A stretch of DNA of 64,000 nt from Streptomyces sp. HB132 (GCF_016909575.1 NZ_JAFBGA010000005.1:124001-188000); one strand, 5' to 3'. Positions 9,922-19,144 are shown, counted from the first letter of the stretch. Notes: a model not told the origin generated them from the sequence alone. A program made the numbers and translations.

Positions 9922-10767
9922 CTATCCCAGTTCGATGGTGGTCGCGGCGAAGAGGCCGGCCATGTCGATGGCAGGTGCGTCCCCGGTGTACATCCGGGCG
10001 CACTCGAAGGTCGGTTCGAGGCCCAGCCGCTCCATCAGCCTGATCGCCGGTACGTTCACGTCAGGCACGTCCATGGCCAGCGGCACCCCCTGCTGAGCCG
10101 CCGCCAGACTGTTGAGCAGGGCGAGGGCGATGTCGTCCGAATCTGCGTACAGGGGACCCACACGAGCACCGGACTCGGCCGGGCGCACGACCCCGAAGCC
10201 CTTCAGCTCACCGTCCTGGAGTGCCACAAGGGCCGTGTGACCGGGCGTGCCCACCCAGAGGGAGAGGAAGGCGTCGCGCCTGGCGGGAAAGAAGCGGCGG
10301 TCGTAGGAGGCGAGCGTGCCGAAGGGAACCGAGCCGGCGTCGGTCACCGTGACGTCTCCGGACGGCACCTCGCCGGCCGGCACTCCCGCGTACCGCATGT
10401 GGGTCCAGGCTGTGCGGAAACCGGACTTGCGGTAGCTGTCCTGCTGATCCACGACACCGTCCAGGCCCACCCTCCTGCCGTTCAGGTGCTGCATGGCCGC
10501 CCGCCACGCCTGGATCCCGTAGCCCTGGCCACGGAACGGGGGCCGTGCGATGTAGAACCCGATGAATCCGAAATCTGCCCCGTAACGCACGGCGGAGATG
10601 GAGGTGACCGGGTCTTCGTCCAGTTTGCCCAGGAGGAAGCCGCGCGGGTCTGCCGCGTGGAAGGGGAGATGGTCCATCTTTCCCGGGTTCCACTGTTCTT
10701 CGGCGGCCCACTCCAGGAATCGAGCCATCTCACGGATGCCGGCGGTCGTGATCTCGTACTCTGCCAT
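9922..10767 (-). CDS. GNAT-family N-acetyltransferase with second GNAT-like domain
   Basis: 281 residues. Residues 1-130 hold a GNAT fold with the acetyl-CoA pyrophosphate loop RGQGYG inside FYIARPPFRGQGYGIQAW. Residues 150-281 resemble the C-terminal acetyltransferase-like half seen in YitH-type proteins (SLWVGTPGHTALVALQDG, then PAIRLMERLGLEPTFECARM). Such proteins acetylate small amines or act on peptides; the acceptor is unknown. The gene is monocistronic and its 3' end faces the F420 enzyme gene. Confidence 0.88.
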   Translation of the reverse strand: MAEYEITTAGIREMARFLEWAAEEQWNPGKMDHLPFHAADPRGFLLGKLDEDPVTSISAVRYGADFGFIGFYIARPPFRGQGYGIQAWRAAMQHLNGRRVGLDGVVDQQDSYRKSGFRTAWTHMRYAGVPAGEVPSGDVTVTDAGSVPFGTLASYDRRFFPARRDAFLSLWVGTPGHTALVALQDGELKGFGVVRPAESGARVGPLYADSDDIALALLNSLAAAQQGVPLAMDVPDVNVPAIRLMERLGLEPTFECARMYTGDAPAIDMAGLFAATTIELG

Positions 10768-11161
10768 GCCCCTATTTCATTCGTTTCGGTGAATCAGCGA
10801 TGGGTTCCGGCTGCCGTCCAGGCTGGGCGTCCCGGCCCGGCCCACTGTCGGCGTGCCGGAACGCCAGGCTGTTCCACAGCCCCCGCGCCACGGGCGCGTG
10901 GACCACGGCAGGACGGGCCCTGCACGATGGAGCACGCAGTATTCCTCCTGCGCGTACCTGAGTGTTCCTCGCCGATTCCCACGACAGCGGATGTCGATGC
11001 CGCCGTCGACGCGCGCTACGCCGAACTCACGCCCGGCTGTCGGAGCCGGGTTCGTCGAGACCGGGTGCGTGTTCCGGGGGCCACGCGAAGTCGGACGTCT
11101 TCGTCGAGGCCATCTGCTGGTGCCGCCCGGGCGGCTGACGCAGTGGACCACGCTGAGCACG
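10768..11161. other. Intergenic region, 394 bp
   Basis: No supported gene between the acetyltransferase start and the mycothiol-enzyme stop. It holds the acetyltransferase promoter. Confidence 0.45.
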
Positions 11162-11833
11162 TCAGCCCGTTGCCGTTCCGCAACGTCGACGGAGGAGCTC
11201 GACTCCGTCACCTTCCAGATCGTCCAGGTACGACGTGCGACCGGTCATCGCCATCACGAGAGCCAGGGTGGTGCCGGACACCAGCGGGCCGGCACCGGTC
11301 GTGAAGGGACCGTCACACGCCACGAGTCGTAGGCCTCGGATGCGTCCCTTGGCGAGGACCACCATGTCCGAACTGCGGTAGTGGTCGGCGACCTGCGTGA
11401 CCGTGGCCATCGGGTAGTCCCGGCGGATGCCCAACGGGCGCCGGATGTCCTCGCCGTGCACGATCGTCTCCCCGAGCATGGCGATGACGGGCAGCGGCGG
11501 CTTCGTCGTGCTCCGAACGACGTGCCGGAACCGCTCGAGCGTCTCACCCGGGGATGCGCCCAACTGCTCGGCCAGGCGCATGGCCACCTGCTTGTCGAAG
11601 TCGAACCGGCAGCGGAGCACACCTGCCAGCCATCGCACGGAGTCGAGACTTGCTCCGGCGGTGAGATGGGCCAATGCCTCACGCACCGTCAGTTCAGTGC
11701 ACAGCGAGGGCGTGGACCACTGCTCCTCGGACAGCGATGCGAGATCGGCCGCCAGCCCCGCTCGCTCGGAATGGATCAGCGGCCAGATCTCTTGTCCGCG
11801 TCCACGGTGTGCGGCCGTTCTCGAATCAGTCAT
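11162..11833 (-). CDS. Maleylpyruvate isomerase-family, mycothiol-dependent enzyme
   Basis: 223 residues. The N-terminus has the DinB-like helical bundle typical of mycothiol-dependent maleylpyruvate isomerases (IHSERAGLAADLASLSEEQW, PSLCTELTVREALAHLTAGA), with the metal-ligand region GETIVHGEDIRRPLG. The C-terminal half resembles the SCP2-like sterol-carrier portion (LRLVACDGPFTTGAGPLVSG). The family uses mycothiol, the actinobacterial thiol, for isomerisation or conjugation; the real substrate here is unknown. Start at ATG 11833 has a weak GGAG 11 bases upstream; the longer frame to 12094 lacks similarity. Confidence 0.85.
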   Translation of the reverse strand: MTDSRTAAHRGRGQEIWPLIHSERAGLAADLASLSEEQWSTPSLCTELTVREALAHLTAGASLDSVRWLAGVLRCRFDFDKQVAMRLAEQLGASPGETLERFRHVVRSTTKPPLPVIAMLGETIVHGEDIRRPLGIRRDYPMATVTQVADHYRSSDMVVLAKGRIRGLRLVACDGPFTTGAGPLVSGTTLALVMAMTGRTSYLDDLEGDGVELLRRRCGTATG

Positions 11834-12249
11834 CCGGGAGTGTCTCCTGTATCGAACCTGCCCTGCATCGGGCCCGGTGCGGACGGCATCCGGCCGGACG
11901 CCGCAGGAGAGACTTCCGCCGCGGTACGGAATCATCGGCGTCGCCTGGAATTCCTTTCGGCGACACCGAACCAGGGATCGTGCGAGGCCGTTCCCTGGCC
12001 TGACCGTTCCGCGTCCGCACTCCGGTTGTGCACGCAGGGCTCGCCGCCCGCGGGGTCGACACGGTCGCGCGTTTCCCGGGCGCGAGCAAGTCAACTGCGT
12101 GCGCCGTGCGGACCCTGAGCACCGGGCAGCAGGCGCACGCAGCTGAGTTCGATCCCGGCGGTCGGACCGGCGCCGGCCCGCCGGGAGGGGGGCGAAGGCA
12201 TGCGGCAGGCCGGCGGTCCGGTCGCGACCGGCCGGGCGGATCGGGACGG
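11834..12249. other. Intergenic region, 416 bp
   Basis: Nothing coding seen. It contains the promoter of the mycothiol-dependent enzyme and the end of the small membrane-protein gene. Confidence 0.45.
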
Positions 12250-12420
12250 TCAGCGTCGGCCGACTCGCCGCCCGTTGCCGATGCCCGCCACGTGCAGGGC
12301 GAGCAGGATGAGGCCGATCAGCATGACGTTCGTCGATGCGAAGATGTCGTTCGTCGCAATATCAGCGGCGTTGATCAGGAAAGCGATGAAGAACAGTACT
12401 GCCGCGGCTATCCCCAGCAT
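12250..12420 (-). CDS. Small two-helix membrane protein
   Basis: 56 residues from ATG 12420, set by AAGGAG eight bases upstream; the longer frame to 12489 is unlikely. Two membrane helices are evident: MLGIAAAVLFFIAFLINAA and VMLIGLILLALHVAGIG, separated by a short polar loop (DIATNDIFAST). It ends in a basic tail (NGRRVGRR), which would place the C-terminus in the cytoplasm. Streptomyces have many such short conserved membrane proteins of unknown role. Confidence 0.75.
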   Translation of the reverse strand: MLGIAAAVLFFIAFLINAADIATNDIFASTNVMLIGLILLALHVAGIGNGRRVGRR

Positions 12421-12850
12421 GACGTAGCTCCTTTTGTCGATGGAACACGTGTGCCCCCGCCTGTCTGGATCAGACCTGGGGGCCGGCATCCGAATCGGCG
12501 CCCGTGGGCCGGTGGCAGGGAAGCCGGCGGCACCGGCTCCCGGGGCGGGCCCGGGTCGGGCGATCGTGCTTCGGCGGAAGGCCGGCGTGGACGGCCGTCC
12601 GGGCGATGGAACGTCGATCCGCTTCGTCCTGCGCCGGGGACTTCAGGTGCTGGCTGCACGAGATGGCACACCTGTGCCCGGGCGCTCATCACGGCGGGAC
12701 CGACGAAGGCGCGGTCACACGGGGCAGGGCGGCCCGATCCGAAGCTGACGAGCTCTCGGCCGGGCGTCGACCAACGGCGTGGTAGGGCACATCACAGGCC
12801 CGCACGCCTCCGAGGACTCCACTCGGGGAGCCCAGCTCCCCCGCCCGCCC
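12421..12850. other. Intergenic region, 430 bp
   Basis: No convincing gene; frames on both strands have poor composition. It contains the promoter of the small membrane-protein gene. Confidence 0.45.
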
Positions 12851-13432
12851 TCAACGGCTCTCGCGCTGCAGCTTGCGGCGCTCACCGCGCTTGGGGTGAC
12901 GGATCGTCACACCGCCCATCCCGCAGTCGCCGGTCAAGCGGATCACGGGCGAGCCCGGCAGCCTCTCGGCGGTCGTCCTGTTCCGCAGACCGGCCAGGCC
13001 GGGATCCACCTGCCCCGCTTCCACCACCCAACCGTCGGGGACGACGATCTCGACACCCCCTGCCCCGCCGCTCACCTCGATCTCCACCACCCGCAGTCGG
13101 CACTCGACCCGCGTGAAGTCGATCTTGACGCCGCCGAGCCCGCCGAACGCTCTGATCTGTGCCGGTACGCGCCAGACACCGTCCTGCACCGCTCCGGCCA
13201 TGCCGCCTTTGACCAACAGCGGCTGGGCCGGGGGCAGCACCGGCAGCAGATCGGCGGTGAGCGGTGCCAGTTCGGCGTGTGTCCTGGCGGCCAGGGCCAC
13301 CTCCAGCCGCGTGCCCAGTTCGTCGAGGTCGATGCGGCCGTCGGCCGCCGCCTCCTGCAACTCGGCCACCACCGCTTCGCGGTCCGCGTCGGAAGCACGC
13401 AGGGGAACGGGTTGCGAGGGCTCAACGGTCAT
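12851..13432 (-). CDS. DUF1707 domain protein with LiaF-like C-terminus
   Basis: 193 residues from ATG 13432. Residues 8-60 are a DUF1707 (SHOCT-like) domain: LRASDADREAVVAELQEAAA, DGRIDLDELGTRLEVALAA. Residues 95-170 resemble the LiaF/cell-wall-active-antibiotic response domain: repetitive beta strands with IRAFGGLGGVKIDF, SGGAGGVEIVVPDGW and GDCGMGGVTI. The C-terminus is basic (HPKRGERRKLQRESR). No transmembrane helix is visible, unlike many DUF1707 proteins. LiaF relatives control envelope-stress two-component systems, but no such partner is adjacent, so function is open. Confidence 0.85.
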   Translation of the reverse strand: MTVEPSQPVPLRASDADREAVVAELQEAAADGRIDLDELGTRLEVALAARTHAELAPLTADLLPVLPPAQPLLVKGGMAGAVQDGVWRVPAQIRAFGGLGGVKIDFTRVECRLRVVEIEVSGGAGGVEIVVPDGWVVEAGQVDPGLAGLRNRTTAERLPGSPVIRLTGDCGMGGVTIRHPKRGERRKLQRESR

Positions 13433-13668
13433 GAGCCGATGATAACGAGGGCGATGACCGAGATGGGCCCGCACGGCGACTCCACGGAGGTGCCCGGGTC
13501 CGCGTGGCCACGGTGCAACTGCCTGCGCTCCACGAACCCGACTCCGCGTCCATGCTCGACGAACGCACAACCGCACCGACGGAGTTGCACCGACCTCGCG
13601 GACGCCGAGCAGCTGGACCTAGCCCTTCCCGGCATCGGGGCTTCCGGGTGGGTGAGGGCGCGCCCAGG

Positions 13669-13935
13669 TCACGGGCTGTCCGCCTCCCAGGCCCAGCGCT
13701 TGGGGTCGGTCGCCACGGGCCCGTACACAGTGTGTCCGCCCGCACCGAATCTGCCCAGCTCCGTACCGAGCGCGGCCCCTACGGCTAGGCGCTCTTCGGG
13801 CCAGCCGGTCACATCCAGAAGCAGCCCGTCCAGCGGGCCTCCCACCAGTTCCACGTAGACGTGCCCGGGCCGGGGGCCCGGATCGGGATCGTCGTGGTCG
13901 GCGCCGTAGACGCGGCGCCTCATCAGTTCGTCCAT
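13669..13935 (-). CDS. Small conserved protein of unknown function
   Basis: 88 residues starting MDELMRRRVYGADHDD. The core GHVYVELVGGPLDGLLLDVT and the end TVYGPVATDPKRWAWEADSP look like a small beta-rich fold of a kind common as short Streptomyces hypothetical proteins. The start at ATG 13935 is chosen because upstream codons in the longer frame (to 14106) are antisense-like. No membrane segment or signal peptide. I do not recognise a named family. Confidence 0.65.
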   Translation of the reverse strand: MDELMRRRVYGADHDDPDPGPRPGHVYVELVGGPLDGLLLDVTGWPEERLAVGAALGTELGRFGAGGHTVYGPVATDPKRWAWEADSP

Positions 13936-14123
13936 GTCCCCAGCATCACAGCCACCACCGACAGTCCCTCCCGCGAGCCGGCGCGTGACGAGCGTGGACG
14001 CGCGGCGCCGGGACGGTCCCGGACGCCGCCCCCCTCGTGTGGCAGCGTGGAGGTGCGCCCTCCGATCCATCCGGTGTGGTTCACCGCCACGGGGAGGGCG
14101 CAGCACGAGACAGAGGAGAGAAC

Positions 14124-14546
14124 ATGTCGAAGCCGCCGCTTCCCGACGCCGCGGTCGCTATGCTGCGCAAGCCCAATCCGGCGGTGATCGCCACACTTCG
14201 CTCGGACGGGCAGCCGGTGTCCACGGCCACCTGGTACCTCTGGGACGACGGCCGGGTGCTGGTCAACATGGACGAGGGCCGCAAGCGCCTCGACCACGTC
14301 CGCAGGGACCCACGCGTCACCCTGACCGTGCTCGACGACTCCGACTGGTACACCCATGTGACCTTGATCGGGCACGTCGTCGAGATGAGCGACGACGAGG
14401 GTCTGGTCGGCATCGACCGGCTGTCCCAGCAGTACCTCGGCCAGCCGTACGCGGACCGCGACCGCGGCCGGGTCAACGCCTGGATCGAGATCGACCGTTG
14501 GCACGGTTGGGGTGGCTTCCGGGACAGCACCCAGGCAGCGACCTAG
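14124..14546 (+). CDS. PPOX-class F420-dependent oxidoreductase
   Basis: 140 residues from ATG 14124 with AGGAG upstream. The split-barrel flavin/F420-binding fold is recognisable: NPAVIATLRSDGQPVSTATW, DGRVLVNMDEGRKRLDHVRR, DPRVTLTVLDDSDWYTHVTL and RVNAWIEIDRWHGW. Family members such as the Rv1155 type bind F420 and reduce or deactivate diverse substrates. The gene is monocistronic with a good hairpin downstream. It is one of two F420-type enzymes within 6 kb, without an evident shared pathway. Confidence 0.9.
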   Translation: MSKPPLPDAAVAMLRKPNPAVIATLRSDGQPVSTATWYLWDDGRVLVNMDEGRKRLDHVRRDPRVTLTVLDDSDWYTHVTLIGHVVEMSDDEGLVGIDRLSQQYLGQPYADRDRGRVNAWIEIDRWHGWGGFRDSTQAAT

Positions 14547-14597
14547 GCCGCCCGACCGCATCACTCGAATGGCAATCGAAAGCGTCCTGGTGACGGA

Positions 14598-14630
14598 CGC
14601 GCGGAGGGTGCGGACCGAGCCCTCCGCGCG
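14598..14630 (+). terminator. Terminator after the PPOX gene
   Basis: CGCGCGGAGGG (14598-14608) pairs perfectly with CCCTCCGCGCG (14620-14630), with an 11-nt loop, about 50 bp beyond the stop codon. Confidence 0.65.
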
Positions 14631-14862
14631 GACCGGGCGCCGAAGCCCGAGGCCGGGCCCACAGAGGGAGACCCCGCCGACGACGTCGGTACCCTCCTGC
14701 CACCCGGCGGGCCGACCTGGCCCGGCGAGGCGTGCTGACGACGCGGTGTCAGTTTCTCGGGGCCTGGTCACGGGCCCGCCAGCGGGACAAATGATCGAAG
14801 TGCGGGCCTTACTGGCGTTGCGGAGCACGCCGCGGGCCCCTCGTGCGCAACGGTTGGACCCT

Positions 14863-14907
14863 CATCGGCGAAGCCGCGGCGCCCCTGCCGTCGCGGCTTC
14901 GCCGATG
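14863..14907 (+). other. Strong 16-bp inverted repeat upstream of the VOC gene
   Basis: CATCGGCGAAGCCGCG (14863-14878) is perfectly complementary to CGCGGCTTCGCCGATG (14892-14907), with a 13-nt loop, ending 43 bp before the next start codon. It could be a further terminator, an attenuator or a leader structure. Confidence 0.55.
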
Positions 14908-14950
14908 ACGATCCGACCGGTCGGCGCACCGGCTCTGCTGAGGAGGTCCC

Positions 14951-15382
14951 ATGAACTGGACACTTGAGGTCATCCCGGTCCCCGTCACCGACATGGACCG
15001 TGCAAAAGCGTTCTATACCGAGAGGGTGAACTTCAAGCTGGATCTGGACGACGAGGTCGCCCCTGGTGTGCGCATCATCCAGATGACTCCTCCGGGCTCA
15101 CGGTGTTCCATCGCCATGCTCCAGGGGATGCCTCCCTTCCCCGGGGAGAAGGTGATGGCGCCCGGCACGCTGCATGGGCTGCAAATCTGTGTGACGGACA
15201 TCGAGGCGGCACGCGAGGAACTGGTGAGCCGGGGCGTGGAAGTCTCTCCGGTTCGTCATGTGGGCGCGACGGGCTGGGAGGAAGGCAGGGGCGACACCTG
15301 GAACTCGTTCATGTCCTTCACCGATCCGGACGGCAACGGATGGGTCGTCCAGGAGGCGCCTTCCGAGCTGTCGGCCCGCTGA
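14951..15382 (+). CDS. VOC (glyoxalase/bleomycin-resistance-like) family protein
   Basis: 143 residues from ATG 14951, preceded by GAGGAGG. Two beta-alpha-beta-beta-beta modules are visible: VIPVPVTDMDRAKAFYTERV in the first and LHGLQICVTDIEAAREELVS in the second, ending SFTDPDGNGWVVQEAP, the usual final metal-ligand strand. The family covers glyoxalases, dioxygenases and antibiotic-binding proteins, so the reaction is unassigned. The gene is single and preceded by a strong hairpin that may insulate or attenuate it. Confidence 0.9.
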   Translation: MNWTLEVIPVPVTDMDRAKAFYTERVNFKLDLDDEVAPGVRIIQMTPPGSRCSIAMLQGMPPFPGEKVMAPGTLHGLQICVTDIEAAREELVSRGVEVSPVRHVGATGWEEGRGDTWNSFMSFTDPDGNGWVVQEAPSELSAR

Positions 15383-15463
15383 CATCCCGCCGGAGCGGGC
15401 TCACGACCCCCGTCGCCCTCGCGCCGCGGGGGCGGGCGGCGTCGCCGACCCGCCCCCCGAATG

Positions 15464-16231
15464 TCAGGCGCGGGGGTCGAACGGGATTCCGGCAGGCAGG
15501 GCCTTTTCCAGGTGGCTCGCGAAGTTGCCGTCCTTGAGGCCGAACACTGCGCTGCCGAAGTCCGCCTGGACCAGCTTGTCCCGCAGCCCGGCCGGGTAGC
15601 CGTTCCAGCCGACGAGAGCGGGGAACCGCCACTGGCTGTAGTGGTTCTCCGGAGGCTCGTCGCCGGTATTGGCGGGGCGGAAGCAGTGCGTGCCGGGCCC
15701 GTCCTTGTGGTAAACGATCTTCGGGTGCGATCCGTCCCACCGGATCTGCTCGCTGGAGTAGACGTCGAAGTCACCATGGGCCGAGGTCGACACGAAGCGG
15801 GCTTGGTTGTTCTGGACCCACACCACCACGTGCTCCCAGTCGTGCCGGTGCCCACCGAGCCCGCTGCCGGCCACCGCCTGGTCCTTCTCGAAGTAGAGCC
15901 CGTACATGACCGCGCACCAGCCGTTGTTGCATGTGGAGCGGGAATAGCCGTTGGTGTTGTCCAGATCGACGGCGTCCCGGCAGCTGCCGTTGACGGCCCC
16001 GGTGGTATTGAGGCCGGCGGCAACGGTTCCGTCCGGGCCGATCGCGGGCGTGGGGTAACAGCCGTCCGTGTCGTAGTCGTACGCCGGTTGGAAGGTCTGC
16101 TCCATCACGTCCGCGTTCGCGGGAAGCGCGGCCGGTGGGGCGGCGAGCGCACTGCTCGCGGTAGCGATGACCAGCGCGATGGCGCTGGTCACGACGAGCG
16201 CGGCCTTGCGGATCGATGCACTGCGTTTCAC
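15464..16231 (-). CDS. Secreted NPP1/NLP-family (necrosis-inducing-like) protein
   Basis: 255 residues from GTG 16231, which has GGAGG six bases upstream; the longer frame to 16270 adds an unlikely N-terminus. Residues 1-32 are a signal peptide (AALVVTSAIALVIATASSALA). The NLP hallmark heptapeptide GHRHDWE is intact, with DVYSSEQIRWDGSHPKIVYH and WRFPALVGWNGYPAGLRDKL following the family order. Four cysteines lie in the mature part. NLPs bind plant sphingolipids and lyse dicot cells, or act without toxicity; which applies here is unknown. Confidence 0.92.
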   Translation of the reverse strand: MKRSASIRKAALVVTSAIALVIATASSALAAPPAALPANADVMEQTFQPAYDYDTDGCYPTPAIGPDGTVAAGLNTTGAVNGSCRDAVDLDNTNGYSRSTCNNGWCAVMYGLYFEKDQAVAGSGLGGHRHDWEHVVVWVQNNQARFVSTSAHGDFDVYSSEQIRWDGSHPKIVYHKDGPGTHCFRPANTGDEPPENHYSQWRFPALVGWNGYPAGLRDKLVQADFGSAVFGLKDGNFASHLEKALPAGIPFDPRA

Positions 16232-16450
16232 TGCGTCCTCCAGGTGGGCGCGTGGCTGTGGGGAAGGCACGCGCGGCTACGCCTGACATGCCCACAGCAA
16301 CGCCCTTGAATCCTGCGGACGCACTTCGTTCGACACCGTAACGGCCACACAGGCCAGGCGGGACGTCCTCCGGCAGGAAGCGCATCCACATCCCGGACCG
16401 GCGGACGCGACGTCAGGCGCCGCGTGTGCGGGCCGGTCACGCACCCCTGC

Positions 16451-17599
16451 CTACTGAGCGGGGCGTCCGGCTGCGGGGACGGGGGCCGCCGTACCGGTCC
16501 TTACAGCCTTTCCCGGGCGCAGGGTCCACGGCACGGGACCGGTGTTCATCAGCCACCCGTCGGCGATCAGCCGGCGGATGACGAGGATCCGCAGTTCCCG
16601 CGACATCTTTCCCCAGCCCATCCCCTTGCAGAGCTGCTTCACGGACGGGCCGTGGCCGTGCACCGCGCGGAACTCCATGGCGAACTCCGCGGCAGCGGGC
16701 CCTTGGCCGGGGTACCTGGCCTCCCAGGCGCCGTACGCCTCGAGCACTTTCTCGTCGAACTGTGCGGGAACCGCCGTACGCATGAAGGCCTCCGACACCC
16801 TGGCCGTGGCCAGGGAACACTCGGGGCAGCTCTCAACCGCTTCGACGTGCCGCCGCAGGGCCACACTCGCCCGGTCTTTCCACTCGCCCCAGGTCGGACG
16901 TTCCTCATCCGGCTCGTCGCTCGCACCGGGCGCGGCGTCGGGCAGTGGGCGCATTCCCGCCAGGTGCCGCACGGCTTCTGCCAGCAGATACCGGTCGCTG
17001 TCCAACTCCCGCAGGAATCCCTTGGCGAGCAGCTCGGGCAGGGCGGTCCGGCAGTCGTCGGGAAGGGAGGCGGGCAGCGTCCCGTGCTCGTCGGCCGGCC
17101 CATGGGCCGCCAGGAAGAGCGCGGCCAGCCGCGCGGCAGACGATGCCTTTTTCACCGGCTTGGCGGCCAGGGTCCGGGTCGTCCAGCCCGACACCTTGGA
17201 CCGCATCACCTTGCCGAAGGGGAGCCGGGAGTCGGGCTGAGCGCCGAGGTCCGGCACAGTGACGCCCACCGGGGTGACGAGGTCGTCGCCGAGCAGGGCG
17301 CCCTGTCCCTGCCAGCCCAGAGCGGCGAAGGCCGTGACCGCCCCCTCGGCGTCCGCCAAACGGAGGGAACGCACGTCCTGGCCGGTGAGGTTACCGATCC
17401 CGCTCCGGGCCGCCCTGATCGAGACGACGACAGCGAGGAGCCGCGCGTCGGCCCCCTTCAGCGGCAGCGAGGCGACGTAGGCCAGAAGGGCACGAGCGGC
17501 TTGCCCCTGACAGGGTGTCAGCAGGAAGGGCTTCGGCTGCACTGGCGTTGCGGTCGCGGCGGAGGGCGAGTTGGAAGAGGAGGAAGGCACGACCTGCAC
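16451..17599 (-). CDS. Conserved Streptomyces-type protein, unrecognised, helix-rich with winged-helix-like end
   Basis: 382 residues. The N-terminus is Ser/Pro-rich, then helix-rich segments (GQAARALLAYVASLPLKGAD; LPELLAKGFLRELDSDRYLL looks like a small helix-turn-helix module). A CPEC motif near residue 270 (ESCPECSLATARV) could bind metal. The C-terminal segment (KQLCKGMGWGKMSRELRILV, later RRLIADGWLMNTGPVPWTLR) resembles a winged helix. Length and layout resemble a group of putative Streptomyces regulators, but I cannot name the family. Start is GTG 17599 or the next GTG at 17590, with no clear ribosome site. Confidence 0.7.
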   Translation of the reverse strand: MQVVPSSSSNSPSAATATPVQPKPFLLTPCQGQAARALLAYVASLPLKGADARLLAVVVSIRAARSGIGNLTGQDVRSLRLADAEGAVTAFAALGWQGQGALLGDDLVTPVGVTVPDLGAQPDSRLPFGKVMRSKVSGWTTRTLAAKPVKKASSAARLAALFLAAHGPADEHGTLPASLPDDCRTALPELLAKGFLRELDSDRYLLAEAVRHLAGMRPLPDAAPGASDEPDEERPTWGEWKDRASVALRRHVEAVESCPECSLATARVSEAFMRTAVPAQFDEKVLEAYGAWEARYPGQGPAAAEFAMEFRAVHGHGPSVKQLCKGMGWGKMSRELRILVIRRLIADGWLMNTGPVPWTLRPGKAVRTGTAAPVPAAGRPAQ

Positions 17600-18181
17600 A
17601 ACGCGCGAAAGGAGCCGAAGTTACTGTACATACCGCACAACGGCGGTCCGTAGCGCGCTCCGGGCGCCCTGACGGCTCCCCCGTGAGACCACCGGACGGA
17701 CGGCTCCTCGCCGGGTCCGACGCACGGCACGCCGAGTTGCTCGCGGAGCAGGCGCGGGGACGCACCGCTTCCGCATCCTCACGGGCGGGGACGGAAACGC
17801 GCAGCGAGAGGTCAGGGTCTTCGGCGGACCGGACGGCCCGGCCGGACTCGGTCACCGGATCACCGAGCGTGCGGCGGGCGCGAACCAGCCACGTCGGGGC
17901 TCCGCGAGGTGCACCCACCGGCCTTCGCGGGAGTAACGGGTCGACCGCTCTCCGGGCCGAACACCCTGGACGACACGGGCTGCACGACGGTTCCGGCCCG
18001 TACGGGTCTCGTGGCGGCGGGCACCATCACTGTGCCGGGAGGGCCGGGGCTGCGCTTCCTCCCTGATGCGGCGGGTACAGGCTGCCGCGTCGGCCGCCAC
18101 CTGGCCCGTGCGCCCCTGGAACGTACATCGGTGGCGCACCGCGATGCGGTCCGCCACCGATGGGTCCGTTCGTTACCGTGG
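17600..18181. other. Intergenic region, 582 bp
   Basis: No convincing gene. Several overlapping short frames exist on the minus strand, but none shows a recognisable domain. Confidence 0.4.
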
Positions 18182-19021
18182 TCAGTTGTCGTCGACCTGC
18201 TCGTCCGTGATCGTGCCCTTGGCCGCGTCGACGTCGAAGGTCGTCTTGTTCCAGTCCTTGGAGACCACGTCGACCTGCCAGACCAGGACCTGGCTGTCGT
18301 TCTCGTCGAGGGCGATCGAGGTGACCCAGCCGTCCTGCTTGTCCGTGGCGACCTTGGCGGCCTGCTCGGGGGTCTGCGTCGCCTGGGAGATCCGGTCCGC
18401 CAGTTGCTGCTTGTCGGCATCGCTCTGGTCGGCGTCCGGAGCGGAATCGATGACCTCGCCGGACACGGCGTCGATGGTCACGTCGTGTGCGGTGCCGTCC
18501 TCTTCTACGACCTCCGCGATCCACTTGGGGCTGCCGCCGCTGCCGCTCGGGCTCGGGCTCCCCGTCCCGCTCGGACTCCCGCTCGCCTCGGCACTCGGGC
18601 TGGAGCTACCGGTCGGGCTGGAGCTGCCGGTCGGGCTGGGGCTGCCTGTCGTGTCGTCGTCGAGACCCTCGAGTTCCAGGTCGGTGAGCTTGCCACCGGA
18701 CACCTCGCCGACGGCCGTCGTGGCTGCCTTGTCGAAAGTGACCTTGACGGTCGACAGCAGTTCCTTGCGATCGGCCTGGGCCTTGGTCAGCTGCGCCGTC
18801 TCGGAGGGGCTGCCCGAGACGCTCTCGGAGGGGCTGGACGTCTGGTTCGGAAGGACCTTCGCAGCCTCAGAGGTCTCCGCGGCCGTATCGTCACCGCTGC
18901 CCTGACCACAGCCGGTCACGAGTGTGGCGGCAAGTGCGGCGGCACACAGTGCGCCGCCGGTGACACGGAGCCTGCGGGCACGCGGGGAAGCGGTCTTGTT
19001 TCGACAGAACTCAAATCTCAT
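18182..19021 (-). CDS. PepSY-domain lipoprotein with Ser/Pro/Gly linker
   Basis: 279 residues from ATG 19021; a GTG at 19045 would add eight. The lipobox LVTGC near residue 35 follows a hydrophobic stretch (GGALCAAALAATLVTGC), so it is probably a membrane-anchored lipoprotein. Two PepSY-like repeats flank a low-complexity linker (GSSSPTGSSSPSAEASGSP): first around VKVTFDKAATTAVGE, second around DKQQLADRISQATQTPEQAA to TFDVDAAKGTITDEQVDDN. PepSY domains often inhibit peptidases or occur with sensor kinases; no kinase is adjacent. Confidence 0.85.
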   Translation of the reverse strand: MRFEFCRNKTASPRARRLRVTGGALCAAALAATLVTGCGQGSGDDTAAETSEAAKVLPNQTSSPSESVSGSPSETAQLTKAQADRKELLSTVKVTFDKAATTAVGEVSGGKLTDLELEGLDDDTTGSPSPTGSSSPTGSSSPSAEASGSPSGTGSPSPSGSGGSPKWIAEVVEEDGTAHDVTIDAVSGEVIDSAPDADQSDADKQQLADRISQATQTPEQAAKVATDKQDGWVTSIALDENDSQVLVWQVDVVSKDWNKTTFDVDAAKGTITDEQVDDN

Positions 19022-19144
19022 ACCTGCATGCCTAGCCGCGTCCACGATCAGTCATGTTGTCCGACCGGCGGGTGTCACCCGTTCGATGGCGGCGTCCGCC
19101 CATTCGGCGTGTCGCACGCCCCGCTCCCGGCGGCCGCCCACACG

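Larger units (their letters stand above)
14547..14950. other. Intergenic region, 404 bp, with two hairpins
   Basis: No gene is supported. It carries the terminator at 14598-14630 and a stronger 16-bp-stem hairpin at 14863-14907 just before the next gene. Confidence 0.5.
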
